From: Desulfosporosinus acididurans
GTDB taxonomy: Bacteria; Bacillota; Desulfitobacteriia; Desulfitobacteriales; Desulfitobacteriaceae
DNA: 64,000 nucleotides
Assembly (NCBI RefSeq): GCF_001029285.1
Contig: NZ_LDZY01000015.1
Coordinates: 382 to 64,381, forward strand
Reading direction: 5' to 3'
Part shown: piece by piece, positions 50,498-60,103 of the stretch
How positions within the stretch are numbered: the stretch's first letter is position 1
Layout: every line of letters begins with the position of its first letter
Notes under the pieces: generated by a model
Told to the model about the DNA's origin: nothing
Seen by the model: the letters and a program-made list of their open reading frames with translations, nothing else
Databases searched by the model: none
Position numbers and translations under genes: made by a program

Positions 50498-52657
50498 TTA
50501 CTCTCCGATTCCCGACAGCTTAAAATTCGCTTCGAACTTACGAACGTGCTCGTATAAAACCTTTTTAAGGAAAAAGCCCAACAGAATGAATATGACTGAA
50601 ATGAGGATCAGCATGAAAAAATCCAAAGCAACACTGCTGATTAACGGGCCGGCCATTGCCTCTCGAAAAAGGGCAATAGCATAGGTAAAGGGAAATGTCG
50701 GCTGGAGTATTCTAAGAATTAAAGGGTCAACCTGAATAGGATACGTCCCCCCGCTTCCCGCTAATTGGACGATCATATAAATAATGGCTAAAGCCTTGCC
50801 GAGATTACCCAGCAGAGAAACTAAGGTATAGGTGATAATGACAAAGGTTAGTGATGATATTAAAGCAGCCATAATCATCAAAGGCGTACTAACCGAATAC
50901 ACGCCTAACAAAAGCTTATCACCCAGAGAAACAATGAGTCCCTGCACAAGGGCTAACGTGATAAAGGTTAACATTTTGCCAAAGTGTTTCTCACGGAGCG
51001 ACAAGGTCTCAATTCCTTCGTAATAGGCAGGTTCCGTCTTGAGCAAGGACGTTAAGATGAGTGTTCCCACCCAAAGAGCTAACACTGTATAGACGGGGGC
51101 CATAGCAGAGCCATAGTTTGGCACTCCATAGATAGACTCCTCCTGCAAATTAAAGGGTGATGCAATGTAACTTCCCATTAATTCAGGATTACTCTGGAGT
51201 ATGCTTAAAATTTGCGCTAAGTCATTATTACTAACCATCTGAAGTTTATCGCTCAAAGCAGAGATAATCCCTTGATACTCTAACAACCTGCTTCTTAAAT
51301 CGCCGGATACTTTGGCGGCCAATTGACTGCCTTGAATTGCTGTTCCCATAAGACTATTGATTTGAGCTTGAAGTCCCTGAGCCGACGTTATGAGATTTGA
51401 AGCATCATTGGCAGCATTGGTCAGATTGCCCGCAATAACATTTAGATCCTTTTGGGCGCTGTCATTATAGAAATTAGCAGCCTGAATGATTTGGGAGTTA
51501 AGATTTGTTGTTATCTCATTTAATTGCTGCCACAGTGTTTGATTGATTGTATTGGCCTGATTGAATTGCTGCTGTAAAGAATTTAATTGATTGGTTTCGG
51601 CTGTCAAGGAGTTTTTAATGCTTTGCAAAGAACCAATTAGATTAGCAAGGTGTGTGCTGGGACTGAAATCATTAAATTTCTGCAAGTAAGTAATAATAGT
51701 GCTTATTTGGCTATTAAGGGCCTCTAACTCCAGGTTTATCTGCCCAATGGTGGAATTCACTTGAGATGCGGACGTGTTGGCTGCTGAGGAATTTACGCTC
51801 TGCAGCAAATCATGGATTCTGTTCACTGAAGCTTGAGCGTTATTCAAACCTGCCTCGATCGTATCAAAAGATTGGTTTAAGGTAAGCTGAGTCGTTTTAA
51901 GCATTGCCGAGTTATTGTCGTTAATTTGAGCCAGATCGCTTAATTGATTATCCACTCCCGGCATGGCTGCCTGGATTTCTGTCAGGAACGAGCTTAAGTT
52001 ACCAGACCGGCTGTTGATGTCCTGAAGCAGCGGTAAGATCAAACCCATGTTCCGATTAATCTGGATTATTTCATCTTTCCATTGAATGATCTTGCTTTTA
52101 TTCGCTTCTGCATCTGCACCGACTTTATTAAACAAGGTGAAAATACTTGTGTTGACGGTAGATATAAAGCTGGTTGAAATCTGGTCCACGAGTGAACTTT
52201 TAGCTGCCTCCGTTATTTTGCCGGCAACAGGATTGGCCTTCGTATCCACCTTATAAATTATTTCTGGTTTCTTCGTAGCAGCCGTTAGAAAACTAACAAA
52301 ACTCGCTGAAAAATTGCTTGGGATCTCTATAACTGCAAAATAAGTCCCGTCAACGACCCCCAAATTGGCTTCATTGTCTGACACGAATTTCCAGCCAATC
52401 TGTTTATTCGTCTTTAGTGTATTGACAACGGTATTGCCTATATTAATCAGTTTTCCTTGATATGTAACACCTTGGTCCTGATTCACTACCGCCACCGGAA
52501 TTGAACCGGTGTTTTCATAGGGATCCCAGCAAGCAAATATATTTACCCAAGCATAGAGGGAGGGCAAGATACATAATCCAGCAATGATTATTAAGGCAAT
52601 GGGATTTGCCTTTATCCTTTTGAGGTCATTACTATATAGTTTTAAGATATTCTTCAA
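50498..52657 (-). CDS. YhgE/Pip-domain membrane protein
   Basis: A 719-residue protein. An N-terminal helix (PIALIIAGLCILPSLYAWVN) is followed by the Pip region (YENTGSIPVAVVNQDQGVTY), a long extracellular coiled-coil stalk (about 160-490, rich in N, Q and S), and five C-terminal helices of ABC-2 membrane type with GSGGTYPIQVDPLILRILQP. The family, including phage infection protein, secretes or presents polymers and ESX-type substrates in Firmicutes; the substrate is unknown here. Start TTG 52657 with GGAG ten bases upstream. It is 31 bp from the decayed paralogue and probably co-transcribed. Confidence 0.87.
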   Translation of the reverse strand: MKNILKLYSNDLKRIKANPIALIIIAGLCILPSLYAWVNIFACWDPYENTGSIPVAVVNQDQGVTYQGKLINIGNTVVNTLKTNKQIGWKFVSDNEANLGVVDGTYFAVIEIPSNFSASFVSFLTAATKKPEIIYKVDTKANPVAGKITEAAKSSLVDQISTSFISTVNTSIFTLFNKVGADAEANKSKIIQWKDEIIQINRNMGLILPLLQDINSRSGNLSSFLTEIQAAMPGVDNQLSDLAQINDNNSAMLKTTQLTLNQSFDTIEAGLNNAQASVNRIHDLLQSVNSSAANTSASQVNSTIGQINLELEALNSQISTIITYLQKFNDFSPSTHLANLIGSLQSIKNSLTAETNQLNSLQQQFNQANTINQTLWQQLNEITTNLNSQIIQAANFYNDSAQKDLNVIAGNLTNAANDASNLITSAQGLQAQINSLMGTAIQGSQLAAKVSGDLRSRLLEYQGIISALSDKLQMVSNNDLAQILSILQSNPELMGSYIASPFNLQEESIYGVPNYGSAMAPVYTVLALWVGTLILTSLLKTEPAYYEGIETLSLREKHFGKMLTFITLALVQGLIVSLGDKLLLGVYSVSTPLMIMAALISSLTFVIITYTLVSLLGNLGKALAIIYMIVQLAGSGGTYPIQVDPLILRILQPTFPFTYAIALFREAMAGPLISSVALDFFMLILISVIFILLGFFLKKVLYEHVRKFEANFKLSGIGE

Positions 52658-52944
52658 AGGATCGACTCTCCTTTTTAGAACTATTTGCTCATATCAACAG
52701 TATTTCCTTAACTAATTTTGCTTATCAAAAAACATCCCTTGTTCATAATCAAGGATATTCCCATGTTTCTCCGTAATTATATCTTGGGAAGAATAATTTT
52801 TCCAGATTTGAAGAAAAACTTCCCGGTCACTCCAGACATTTCCTTTAGACATTTTTAACCGGCAGTCATCTCGCCGCAAAAAGATAAAAGAAAACCTTCT
52901 CATGTATTTCTAAAAAACACAGAGAAGGTTTTAGTATTTAAAAC
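52658..52944. other. Gap upstream of YhgE/Pip
   Basis: AT-rich. A minus-strand frame at 52712-52903 lacks a ribosome binding site. A hairpin AAAACCTTCTC with GAGAAGGTTTT at 52892-52933 encloses a long loop. Confidence 0.4.
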
Positions 52945-53062
52945 AGTGAACTCGCTTACGCTAAAGCTGAACATCGGGGCTTCAGATACAATAATGTCCA
53001 GTGGACATTATGGCCGAGCCGCCTTACCCAATAGAAATACTTAGCGGCGAAGGAGGCCACTG
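52945..53062 (+). repeat. Dispersed palindrome repeat, copy E
   Basis: GTGAACTCGCTTACGCTAAA, then GCTGAACATCGGGGCTTCAG, the palindrome with one mismatch (CAATAATGTCC/GGACATTATGG), GCCGAGCCGCC and GGCGAAGGAGGCC. The terminal hairpin is missing. It lies upstream of YhgE on the tRNA side. Confidence 0.8.
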
Positions 53063-53157
53063 AAAATCTACTGCTTGGGTATTCAAAACCGCCATATACG
53101 GTAGGTAAAATAAAAAGTCAGCACTATATACGGCGCTGACCTTCTCGAAGATAAAAA

Positions 53158-53180
53158 AAGCCAAGAATAAATCTTGGCTT
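53158..53180 (-). terminator. Terminator of the tRNA cluster
   Basis: On the minus strand AAGCCAAGA-TTTAT-TCTTGGCTT followed by TTTTTT, 13 bases after tRNA-His. Confidence 0.8.
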
Positions 53181-53192
53181 AATTTCCTAATA

Positions 53193-53269
53193 TGGGGTGG
53201 GTGATGGGTTTCGAACCCACGAATGCCGGAACCACAACCCGGTGCGTTAACCGCTTCGCCACACCCACC
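53193..53269 (-). tRNA. tRNA-His (anticodon GTG)
   Basis: Minus strand GGTGGGTGTGGCGAAGCGGT, anticodon loop TTGTGGT (GTG), T-loop GGGTTCGAAACCC, encoded CCA. Last of three tandem tRNAs. Confidence 0.95.
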
Positions 53270-53288
53270 ATAGTACAGTAAAATCAAT

Positions 53289-53365
53289 TGGTGCGCCTGG
53301 AGAGACTCGAACCCCCGACAACCTGCTTAGAAGGCAGATGCTCTATCCAACTGAGCTACAGGCGC
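53289..53365 (-). tRNA. tRNA-Arg (anticodon TCT)
   Basis: Minus strand GCGCCTGTAGCTCAGTTGGA, anticodon loop CTTCTAA (TCT), T-loop GGGTTCGAGTCTC, encoded CCA. Confidence 0.96.
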
Positions 53366-53426
53366 AGTTTGAGAGATTACGATTGTCAACCCAGGTTACT
53401 CCTAAACCTAGACAAGTTGGGAATAA

Positions 53427-53504
53427 TGGTCGGGGCAGAGGGATTCGAACCCCCGGCCTCCTGCTCCCAAGGCAGGCGCGCTAGCCAAGCTGCGCTATGC
53501 CCCG
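53427..53504 (-). tRNA. tRNA-Pro (anticodon TGG)
   Basis: Minus strand CGGGGCATAGCGCAGCTTGG, anticodon loop CTTGGGA (TGG), T-loop GGGTTCGAATCCC, encoded CCA. First of three tandem tRNAs. Confidence 0.96.
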
Positions 53505-53603
53505 ATTGGTGACTTGATTAGTATAGCTCATCTCCACGTATTCGTCAAGAATTTATGCTCAATAATTTATAATTTTTTTTGAGCTTTTTTGGGGGGCTTT
53601 TTT

Positions 53604-54200
53604 CTAGCCTTTTAATCTCTGCAATATAGGAATCGCCTTGCGGAAGGCTCGAGCTCTGTGACTCAAATCATTCTTCTCAGTCAAGGATATCTCAGCTAAA
53701 GTTCTTCCCAATTCCGGCACTAAAAACAATGGATCGTAACCGAAACCGTCCGTCCCCCGCCGCTCCCTGAGAATTTTCCCTTCGACGGTTCCCTCAGTAA
53801 GATATTCTTTCCCTTCGGGAATCGCAATAACCAAGGCACAGCGGAAACGGGCCGTTCTTTTATCATCAGGAATTGTTTCCAAAAGGCCCAAGAGCTTGTC
53901 ATTGTTGCGTTCATCGTCTTTGGGCTCTCCGGCAAAGCGAGCAGAGAATACCCCCGGAGCACCGTTTAGCGCATCGACTTCCAAGCCCGAATCATCGGCC
54001 AAAGCAATCAGGCCAGTTCTTTGCACGGCTGCTCTGGCTTTTAGGGCCGCGTTTTCAGCAAAGGTTTCTCCGTTTTCTTCAACCTCTTCCCAATCGGGAA
54101 GATCCCGCAGCGAAACTACTTCAATCTCTTCATCAGCCAGCAGCTCCTGCAGTTCTCTTACTTTTCCTTGATTTTGAGTAGCTAATAATATCTTCATCAT
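53604..54200 (-). CDS. rdgB: XTP/dITP diphosphatase (RdgB/HAM1 family)
   Basis: About 198 residues of the HAM1/RdgB house-cleaning pyrophosphatase, which removes dITP, XTP and ITP. Substrate motifs: [16 protein letters not shown] at the N-terminus, [24 protein letters not shown] in the middle (split across the DSGLEV core), and [11 protein letters not shown] and SHRARAFRK at the end. It overlaps the rph stop codon by 4 bp, the common rph-rdgB pair in Firmicutes. ATG 54200 or the adjacent ATG 54197 starts it. Confidence 0.94.
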   Translation of the reverse strand: MMKILLATQNQGKVRELQELLADEEIEVVSLRDLPDWEEVEENGETFAENAALKARAAVQRTGLIALADDSGLEVDALNGAPGVFSARFAGEPKDDERNNDKLLGLLETIPDDKRTARFRCALVIAIPEGKEYLTEGTVEGKILRERRGTDGFGYDPLFLVPELGRTLAEISLTEKNDLSHRARAFRKAIPILQRLKG

Positions 54201-54922
54201 GAATTCGTCTCAATTGCTGTCTTCTGAACTTCCATGAGGGAGCGAATCCCTTTTTCCGCTAAACGCAGAAACACATCCAAATCGGCACGATCAAAAGGAA
54301 CTTCTTCTGCAGTTCCTTGGATTTCCACGAATTTTCCTGCTCCTGTCATAACCACATTCATATCTACTTCTGCTTTCGAGTCTTCCTCATAGTCCAAATC
54401 CAGGACCTGAGTTCCCAGAACCTTGCCGACGGAAACCGCAGCCAAGGTATCCATAATAGGATTCGTTTTAATCAGCTTCTTTTCAAGTAAATACTGTATG
54501 GCATCCAACAAGGCTACATAAGCTCCAGTGATGGAAGCTGTCCTTGTACCGCCGTCAGCCTGCAGTACGTCGCAATCCAGCCATATCGTCCGTTCACCTA
54601 ATTTTTTCAAGTCGACGACGGAGCGCAACGCGCGGCCGATTAAACGCTGGATTTCCATAGTGCGGCCAGTGAGCTTTCCTTTGGTCGCCTCGCGCTGGGT
54701 TCGAGTTTGGGTGGCCCTGGGAATCATGGCATATTCCGCAGTTACCCAGCCTTTTCCCGTCCCTTTTTGGAAGGGAGGAACTTTTTCTTCTACACTCGCC
54801 GTACATAAAACCCGTGTCTGACCAACTTCAATAAGAACTGACCCTTCCGGCGCCTTCGTAAATTGTCTTGTAATTCTAACAGGGCGCAGACCATCTGCGG
54901 CCCGATCATATGAACGCTGCAT
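54197..54922 (-). CDS. rph: Ribonuclease PH
   Basis: A 241-residue phosphorolytic 3'-5' exoribonuclease that trims tRNA precursors. Conserved [20 protein letters not shown] at the start, [60 protein letters not shown] and [19 protein letters not shown] are all present. Length is normal. Co-transcribed with rdgB. Confidence 0.95.
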   Translation of the reverse strand: MQRSYDRAADGLRPVRITRQFTKAPEGSVLIEVGQTRVLCTASVEEKVPPFQKGTGKGWVTAEYAMIPRATQTRTQREATKGKLTGRTMEIQRLIGRALRSVVDLKKLGERTIWLDCDVLQADGGTRTASITGAYVALLDAIQYLLEKKLIKTNPIMDTLAAVSVGKVLGTQVLDLDYEEDSKAEVDMNVVMTGAGKFVEIQGTAEEVPFDRADLDVFLRLAEKGIRSLMEVQKTAIETNS

Positions 54923-55013
54923 TATTAACCTAACCTTTCTTTACCTATAGCTTGCTAATTTAGTTTACCAGATCGCTTCTAAAAATGCCAATAATACACA
55001 AATAATTTATCCT

Positions 55014-55949
55014 CTACTTACCGTCTGTGTTTTGATTTCTGCCTCCAAACAAATCAATCGAACGAGTTATCATCGCCCCTTCGCCAACAATCCCAGCAAC
55101 GGTATAAAGCCTGGCAATAGGATCAAAGCGAAATTCTTTAAGGAGGTGAAAACCTTTAATATCACTAGTTCTTCGAATGTGGATGCGCGGACCGGTACAG
55201 GGATACATCATTTCGCCAACTCGAATGTGCTCGTCATCGGCAAAACAAATTGCCAGATCTGCTTTGATCAAGTCTAAGACGCGCTGTTCCACTAAGTCTA
55301 AATCAATGTCAGGTTTCTCAGGAAGTTCTAATACAAAGCCATGCTTTATATCACTATGCACTTCGGGCCTTTCCAAACCCATTTCTTCCAAAATCATCGA
55401 TGTTAGATCTTCGGCACTATGGGCCATGCGCCTATATTTGATAGACTCAAAAACAATATCGGCAATACTTTGCGGTTCAGGTCCAAAGACCGTCGGACGT
55501 GTAACAATGACTTCTTCCCCGACACCGATTAAAACTTCGGCATTGGCTCCCAAGTGAGGATATACAAGATCAAAATGCTCAACAACAACTCTATGCCCCT
55601 TAGCAATGGCTTTCTGAATGGCCTCCGCAATTTGCCAGGGCTGGGTAAAGGCCGACTCAAAACGGACATCCAAATGGTAGGTATGACAGCGGAAGTGATT
55701 ACGTTCCGCATCTTCCATTAAGGGCAGCGGCCGGATATTAATACCGTCATCATCATTCGTCAATTCCAGACCAGGAAACATTCCCCGAATTAGCAGCGAC
55801 TTACCGGCACCCGCATCTCCCACAAAGCCAATTAGCTTATCTTCCGGACTTAAATAACGCTGCTGTATATTTGTTCCCAAAAACAACAGCCGTTTTCTCC
55901 CTCGCGGGGCAAAATATACGGCCTGCATCAAATGTTCATGGACAAACAT
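55014..55949 (-). CDS. P-loop protein with AlaRS-type additional domain
   Basis: A 311-residue protein of the family described as alanine-tRNA synthetase second additional domain proteins. An N-terminal segment (YFAPRGRKRLLFLGTNIQQR) is followed by a P-loop GFVGDAGAGKSLLIRGMFPG near residue 45, then a region with VDRAD-like ELTNDDDGINIRPLPLMEDA and the C-terminal DDEHIRVGEMMYPCTGPRIH. It is predicted to be an ATP/GTP-binding protein; the link to alanyl-tRNA editing is by family name only. No neighbouring tRNA synthetase is present. Complete and well conserved. Confidence 0.75.
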   Translation of the reverse strand: MFVHEHLMQAVYFAPRGRKRLLFLGTNIQQRYLSPEDKLIGFVGDAGAGKSLLIRGMFPGLELTNDDDGINIRPLPLMEDAERNHFRCHTYHLDVRFESAFTQPWQIAEAIQKAIAKGHRVVVEHFDLVYPHLGANAEVLIGVGEEVIVTRPTVFGPEPQSIADIVFESIKYRRMAHSAEDLTSMILEEMGLERPEVHSDIKHGFVLELPEKPDIDLDLVEQRVLDLIKADLAICFADDEHIRVGEMMYPCTGPRIHIRRTSDIKGFHLLKEFRFDPIARLYTVAGIVGEGAMITRSIDLFGGRNQNTDGK

Positions 55950-56012
55950 CGTTTCAATACCTACTCCCTTCTATGATCAGGTTTAATGAAACTCCGATAC
56001 TTCATTATTATC

Positions 56013-56756
56013 TTACAAATGTTTGCTTAAGTATAGGAGCAGCAAAAGAATCGGTTGATGAATCAGATAGATTCCTAAAGAATTCCGACTTAACCATTGT
56101 ACCCATCCGGGAAGACGCCAATTAATTCTTGGCCGGCTCCAGAGAAGGAAGTTTTGTGAAGGTTTGCCGTTTCCAGCTCCTTGGGCATAAAAATGCCTGT
56201 AAATAAGTATGCCAATGATAGTCACCGCTAAATAGGGGAACAGCGGGTAATAGTCGATGGAGCTGAATCCCTCATACATCAGACCCAAAGGGAGGAAGAA
56301 ACTTGTCTGAACCGTAAGTGTTTTAAACCAAAACCCTAAGAAAGCAGTCAAAACGGTTATGACCCCAAGGAGACGCGAGGATAATCTCCTGAAGAGAGGA
56401 GATAAAATCATGGCTGTCCCAAGAAAATGTAAAATTCCAAAGCGGACGTACTCCTCTTTCATAACCAGATACGTCACTAAGGTAACACCCATTCCATAAA
56501 GCAAAATGTTTAAACCCCGGCGAACGGGGAAAGTACTTAAACCGCTGGACAGCCCGGATAAGAGAATAAAGAGCAGTGCCGACGTCTTGCCGAGGATAAA
56601 CCAGAAGGATGCTCGATAATCGACAGCCGCTCCGGCAAACTCATGAAGGTCATAAACTGCGTGAAAAATCACCATGAATACGATTGCGCTGGCTCTTAAA
56701 AGGTCTATTTCCTGAAATCGCTGGGATGATCTCCGGAGAGGCTGCCATTCTCCCAT
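56013..56756 (-). CDS. DUF1624-type acyltransferase-like membrane protein
   Basis: A 247-residue protein with about seven hydrophobic helices related to heparan-alpha-glucosaminide N-acetyltransferase (DUF1624). The motif FQEIDLLRASAIVFMVIFHA at the N-terminus carries the conserved Asp-Arg and His of the family, and the C-terminus has SLGIYLIHQPILLLLLYL. It probably transfers acyl groups to a membrane or wall glycan. It overlaps nothing and follows an O-methyltransferase 2 bp away, so they form an operon. Confidence 0.78.
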   Translation of the reverse strand: MGEWQPLRRSSQRFQEIDLLRASAIVFMVIFHAVYDLHEFAGAAVDYRASFWFILGKTSALLFILLSGLSSGLSTFPVRRGLNILLYGMGVTLVTYLVMKEEYVRFGILHFLGTAMILSPLFRRLSSRLLGVITVLTAFLGFWFKTLTVQTSFFLPLGLMYEGFSSIDYYPLFPYLAVTIIGILIYRHFYAQGAGNGKPSQNFLLWSRPRINWRLPGWVQWLSRNSLGIYLIHQPILLLLLYLSKHL

Positions 56757-56758
56757 AA

Positions 56759-57412
56759 CTATCTCCCTTTTTCAGCTTTCCTGCTGACAGATACGCCGTC
56801 CCCAAACGGCAGAACCGAAGTCACATAGTCCGGATTGGCGCAAAGTTCCTGCAGAAATTTCCTCAACCCGCCGACCATGCGCTCATATTTCGGGGCGAAA
56901 TTACTGTCCGGTACTACCCAGCCCCGAAAAAGAACATTGTCAACAACCAATATTCCGCCTGGGATAATTAAACCATCGATCAGCTTTAAGTAATCCAAAT
57001 ATTCTCCCTTTGCAGCATCAATAAAAACAAAGTCATACCCTGAAGTCAAGCTAGGCAAAATCTTGCGGGCATCGCCTTCCAGAGCTGTGATTTTTTCCAG
57101 AAGTCCCGCACGTTGGAAATAACCTCTGGCTCGTGACAAGCGGTCTTTATTCATGTCGATGGTCGTAACATGACCTCCGCTCTTCTCAACCCCTCGGGCC
57201 AGCCAGATCGTAGAATAGCCAATGGCAGTACCAATTTCCAAAACTGACTGCGCTTTATTCATGGCCGCCAACAAGCTGAGAAAATTCCCCACTGCCGGTG
57301 TCACCACAGGTATGGTTTCCTGAAGAGCTTGTTCTTCCATTTCCCGCAGCAAAGGATCCCTTTCGCCTAACAAGGTTTCAAGGTAACGTTCCATTTCAAA
57401 AGGGTAAAACAA
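56759..57412 (-). CDS. Class I O-methyltransferase (TrmR/YrrM-like)
   Basis: A 217-residue SAM-dependent methyltransferase of the O-methyltransferase-3 family. The SAM site is SVLEIGTAIGYSTIWLARGV, with TTIDMNKDRLSRARGY and the metal-binding DFVFIDAAKGEYLDYL and DNVLFRGWV. In Firmicutes the relative TrmR/YrrM methylates the hydroxyuridine at tRNA position 34; that assignment is plausible but not shown. Start TTG 57412 with AAAGG about 10 bases upstream; ATG 57394 is an alternative. Confidence 0.82.
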   Translation of the reverse strand: MFYPFEMERYLETLLGERDPLLREMEEQALQETIPVVTPAVGNFLSLLAAMNKAQSVLEIGTAIGYSTIWLARGVEKSGGHVTTIDMNKDRLSRARGYFQRAGLLEKITALEGDARKILPSLTSGYDFVFIDAAKGEYLDYLKLIDGLIIPGGILVVDNVLFRGWVVPDSNFAPKYERMVGGLRKFLQELCANPDYVTSVLPFGDGVSVSRKAEKGR

Positions 57413-57466
57413 GGTAATCGCGCCTTTCTCTATTCAATAATTCCACTTTACCATAAATTCGTCCTT

Positions 57467-57537
57467 AAATAAAAAAAGTATGTGCTTTCTCTAAATTGCT
57501 TGATCACCGAACAAACAACTACAGCAAGGCACATACT
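57467..57537 (-). terminator. Terminator of the HD-GYP gene
   Basis: On the minus strand AGTATGTGCCTTGC pairs with GCACATACT across a long loop and TTTTTTATTT follows. Confidence 0.7.
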
Positions 57538-57593
57538 ATCAATAATATAGTCATCGTAAAGGCAAGCAATTTGCGCAAACAAAATGCTTTGTC

Positions 57594-58844
57594 TTAACGA
57601 CAGAAGAGCTGACTCCTGGCTAAAACAATTAATTCCCCGTCAACACTAGTGCCTGCACCTCGTTGAATAATATCGAGGGCTTCAGTTGTTGACATGGCAG
57701 GACGATAGGGACGATCCTCAGTTAAAGCAGCAAACATATCTGCAATCGTCATGAGCCGAGAGCCAACATCGATTTCTTTATCCTTAAGTGCAAAGGGATA
57801 ACCTTTGCCGTCAAGACGTTCGTGGTGATGAGCAGCCCATTCAACCATCCGTGTCGGGAAACCGGCCTCAGTCAACAAGCGATGAGTATAATACGTGTGA
57901 GTTCGGATGATATCTACTTCCGAGGCATCTAGGGGCCCTTGCTTATCTAAGATCTTTTTCGGTATAGAGAGCTTGCCTAAATCGTGGAGCAAACCCGCTA
58001 CATAGATTTCGTGACGTTGCTGTTCACTCCAACCCAAGCCTTCGGCTAAACGTTCCACAACCTCTGCCACTGACCGTGAGTGGCGAGCCGTAAAACTGCT
58101 TTTTTGGTCGATAAGATCTGCGAACGTCGCTGCCAGCTCATCAGTAAATCCCGTAGTTTCTAATTCTCTAATCAAGGGAACATGCCAATTCCCAAACAAG
58201 AGTCCTAAAACAATTTGCAGCAAATCCGGCTGCTCGATATCCAGCCAAAAGGATTCTTTGGCGGCTAATTGTTCAAAGGCTGCTGCCGGTTCAGAAAAAA
58301 ACGAAACTCCCTTTTCCCTGGAAATCCAATGTAATAGTTCCTCCCGTTCTTTACGGGTATGCTGACGCCGAGACAGATGCAAATCCACCTGATCGGCTAA
58401 GGATAAAATCCTAGCCATCAGCGGGACTTCATCAGCAGGAACACCCAAGGCGCTCCGAGCTGAACCCGGCATTTCATGGTGATATTTTATCGCAGGGGCA
58501 AGAATTGCTCCCGAAGGAAACCGCTCAACGATCGCTGAACCGACCAGACAGTGCTTGCTAAGAAGCTTAGCGTTGCCATAGTGAGTCCTAAAGGACCCCA
58601 TGGCTCCAATATCATGGAGCAGCCCGGCCACCGTTAAATGTACCAATTCCGTTTTATGAAGTCCCAAACTGCGGCCCAGACGCATGGCAATATAAGCTAC
58701 CCGTTCTCCGTGCTGCTGCCCGACCGCAAACTTTAATCCGCGTTCAACCTCTTCATCAACTAACCCGAGGTCAAGAGCTCGGGAAAAGCTCCACATTCTC
58801 CGAATGTAAAAGGCATCCTCAGGCAAAGACATTTTCTCCACCAA
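57594..58844 (-). CDS. HD-GYP cyclic-di-GMP phosphodiesterase-type protein
   Basis: A 416-residue protein with two HD-type domains and no membrane helix. The first (about 45-150) has LLHDIGAMGSFRTHYGNAKL and KYHHEMPG. The second (about 245-400) has the full HD-GYP set: HSRSVAEVVERLAEGLGW, LLHDLGKLSIPKKILDKQGP, HHHERLDGKGYPFALKDKEI and ADMFAALTEDRPYRPAM. HD-GYP proteins break down c-di-GMP. It is 11 bp downstream of the globin chemoreceptor gene, so oxygen or redox sensing may be coupled to c-di-GMP turnover. Confidence 0.85.
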   Translation of the reverse strand: MVEKMSLPEDAFYIRRMWSFSRALDLGLVDEEVERGLKFAVGQQHGERVAYIAMRLGRSLGLHKTELVHLTVAGLLHDIGAMGSFRTHYGNAKLLSKHCLVGSAIVERFPSGAILAPAIKYHHEMPGSARSALGVPADEVPLMARILSLADQVDLHLSRRQHTRKEREELLHWISREKGVSFFSEPAAAFEQLAAKESFWLDIEQPDLLQIVLGLLFGNWHVPLIRELETTGFTDELAATFADLIDQKSSFTARHSRSVAEVVERLAEGLGWSEQQRHEIYVAGLLHDLGKLSIPKKILDKQGPLDASEVDIIRTHTYYTHRLLTEAGFPTRMVEWAAHHHERLDGKGYPFALKDKEIDVGSRLMTIADMFAALTEDRPYRPAMSTTEALDIIQRGAGTSVDGELIVLARSQLFCR

Positions 58845-58855
58845 CTTAACCCTCT

Positions 58856-60103
58856 CTATTCCCTCATGCCCATTTGCGCCAGCGATGTGGCTGAATTAGC
58901 GACATCTTCCGAGGCTGCTCCGATCTGTCCTGCCGTCATAGCTAAGGCATCAATCTGCTGAGCGATTCCCTGAACTTGTTGAATGCTGGAATTGATGGCT
59001 GACATAATATCACCGAAGCGATTGACGACTTCTCCTGCCTCTACTGCTGCGCTTTTCATAGCATCCGTAGTTTCCTCAATCGACTGATTAACGGCAATGG
59101 TATTTTCTTTGCTCTGGGTAATAAGAGCACTAATTTCCCGAACCGATTGTTCTGAATTGGTGGCCAGTTTCTTAACTTCTTCAGCAACAACACCGAAGCC
59201 TCGGCCGCTGTCCCCGGCCCGTGCCGCTTCAATAGCCGCGTTTAAGGCTAAAAGGTTAGTCTGAGAAGCTATTTCTCGAATGACATCAGTAACCGAAGCA
59301 ATGCGGGCTGAACTTTGATCCAACTGGTTCATTTTTTCCTGCATATCGGAGGCCATGTCTGCCAAACGCAGAATAGTTTCAGAAATCATTTGAATTTTAC
59401 TCGCTCCTTCTTGAGCTAAAGCATCGACTTTCCTCGAAAATTCTGCTGCTTCGGAAGCATTATCGGAAATACGAGTGGTCGCTTCATTCATTTCAGCCGC
59501 AGATGCAGCCGTTTCCTCCGAAGTCGCCGCCAAAGCCTGGCTCGCTTCATTGACTCTCCGCTGCAAACTGTCAATCTCAAACAGTGCCTTTTCCAATTCA
59601 GCTTTCTTATCAATCTCAGTCATATAGGATTGTATATAACTAGCCATAACAACTTGCTGGTCGAAACTCAAAATTCTTTGAAAGGCTAAAGCTGAGCGCA
59701 GCGCCAAATCGGTTTTTTTCTTGAAATGTTTATAGATCAAGGGAATAATTTCATCACATAAGACCTGATTAGCGCTTAAATAATAAAAAGGCGGTAAATT
59801 GATACGATTATGTACTTCTCCAATAGTCACACGCCATTGCATAAATTGTTCGTCAATCGTCTCAGGACAAATTGAGAGCAAATATTTCTTCATCGTAATT
59901 TTAAGCTTATCCACCGAAGAAAAACGATCAATAATTGCTTTCAAACCCGGAATCGTCGTAACATGGGCATAAAAGTTGGTAATGATTTGATCGGCATCCT
60001 TCTCGATAATCGCACGTACCTCTTTAAGCAGGCTCAACTGCTCGGAATCAATCTTCAACAACCGAGTCGATTCCGTCAGCTCAAATTGATGTAATTGTAT
60101 CAA
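58856..60103 (-). CDS. Globin-coupled methyl-accepting chemotaxis sensor (HemAT-like)
   Basis: A 415-residue soluble chemoreceptor. The N-terminal protoglobin domain (about 10-165) has the proximal haem histidine near residue 98 in [20 protein letters not shown] and [17 protein letters not shown]. The C-terminal MCP signalling domain shows [20 protein letters not shown], the hairpin tip [40 protein letters not shown] and the CheW-contact region. It lacks transmembrane helices and has no methylation-helix oddities. It senses oxygen or another gas ligand through haem, and lies in one unit with the HD-GYP gene. Confidence 0.92.
   Translation of the reverse strand: MIQLHQFELTESTRLLKIDSEQLSLLKEVRAIIEKDADQIITNFYAHVTTIPGLKAIIDRFSSVDKLKITMKKYLLSICPETIDEQFMQWRVTIGEVHNRINLPPFYYLSANQVLCDEIIPLIYKHFKKKTDLALRSALAFQRILSFDQQVVMASYIQSYMTEIDKKAELEKALFEIDSLQRRVNEASQALAATSEETAASAAEMNEATTRISDNASEAAEFSRKVDALAQEGASKIQMISETILRLADMASDMQEKMNQLDQSSARIASVTDVIREIASQTNLLALNAAIEAARAGDSGRGFGVVAEEVKKLATNSEQSVREISALITQSKENTIAVNQSIEETTDAMKSAAVEAGEVVNRFGDIMSAINSSIQQVQGIAQQIDALAMTAGQIGAASEDVANSATSLAQMGMRE

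Noticed and set aside
52712-52903. 63-residue minus-strand frame
   Set aside because: No ribosome binding site and no recognisable motif; probably chance.
53024-53287. 87-residue minus-strand frame
   Set aside because: It runs through the tRNA-His gene.
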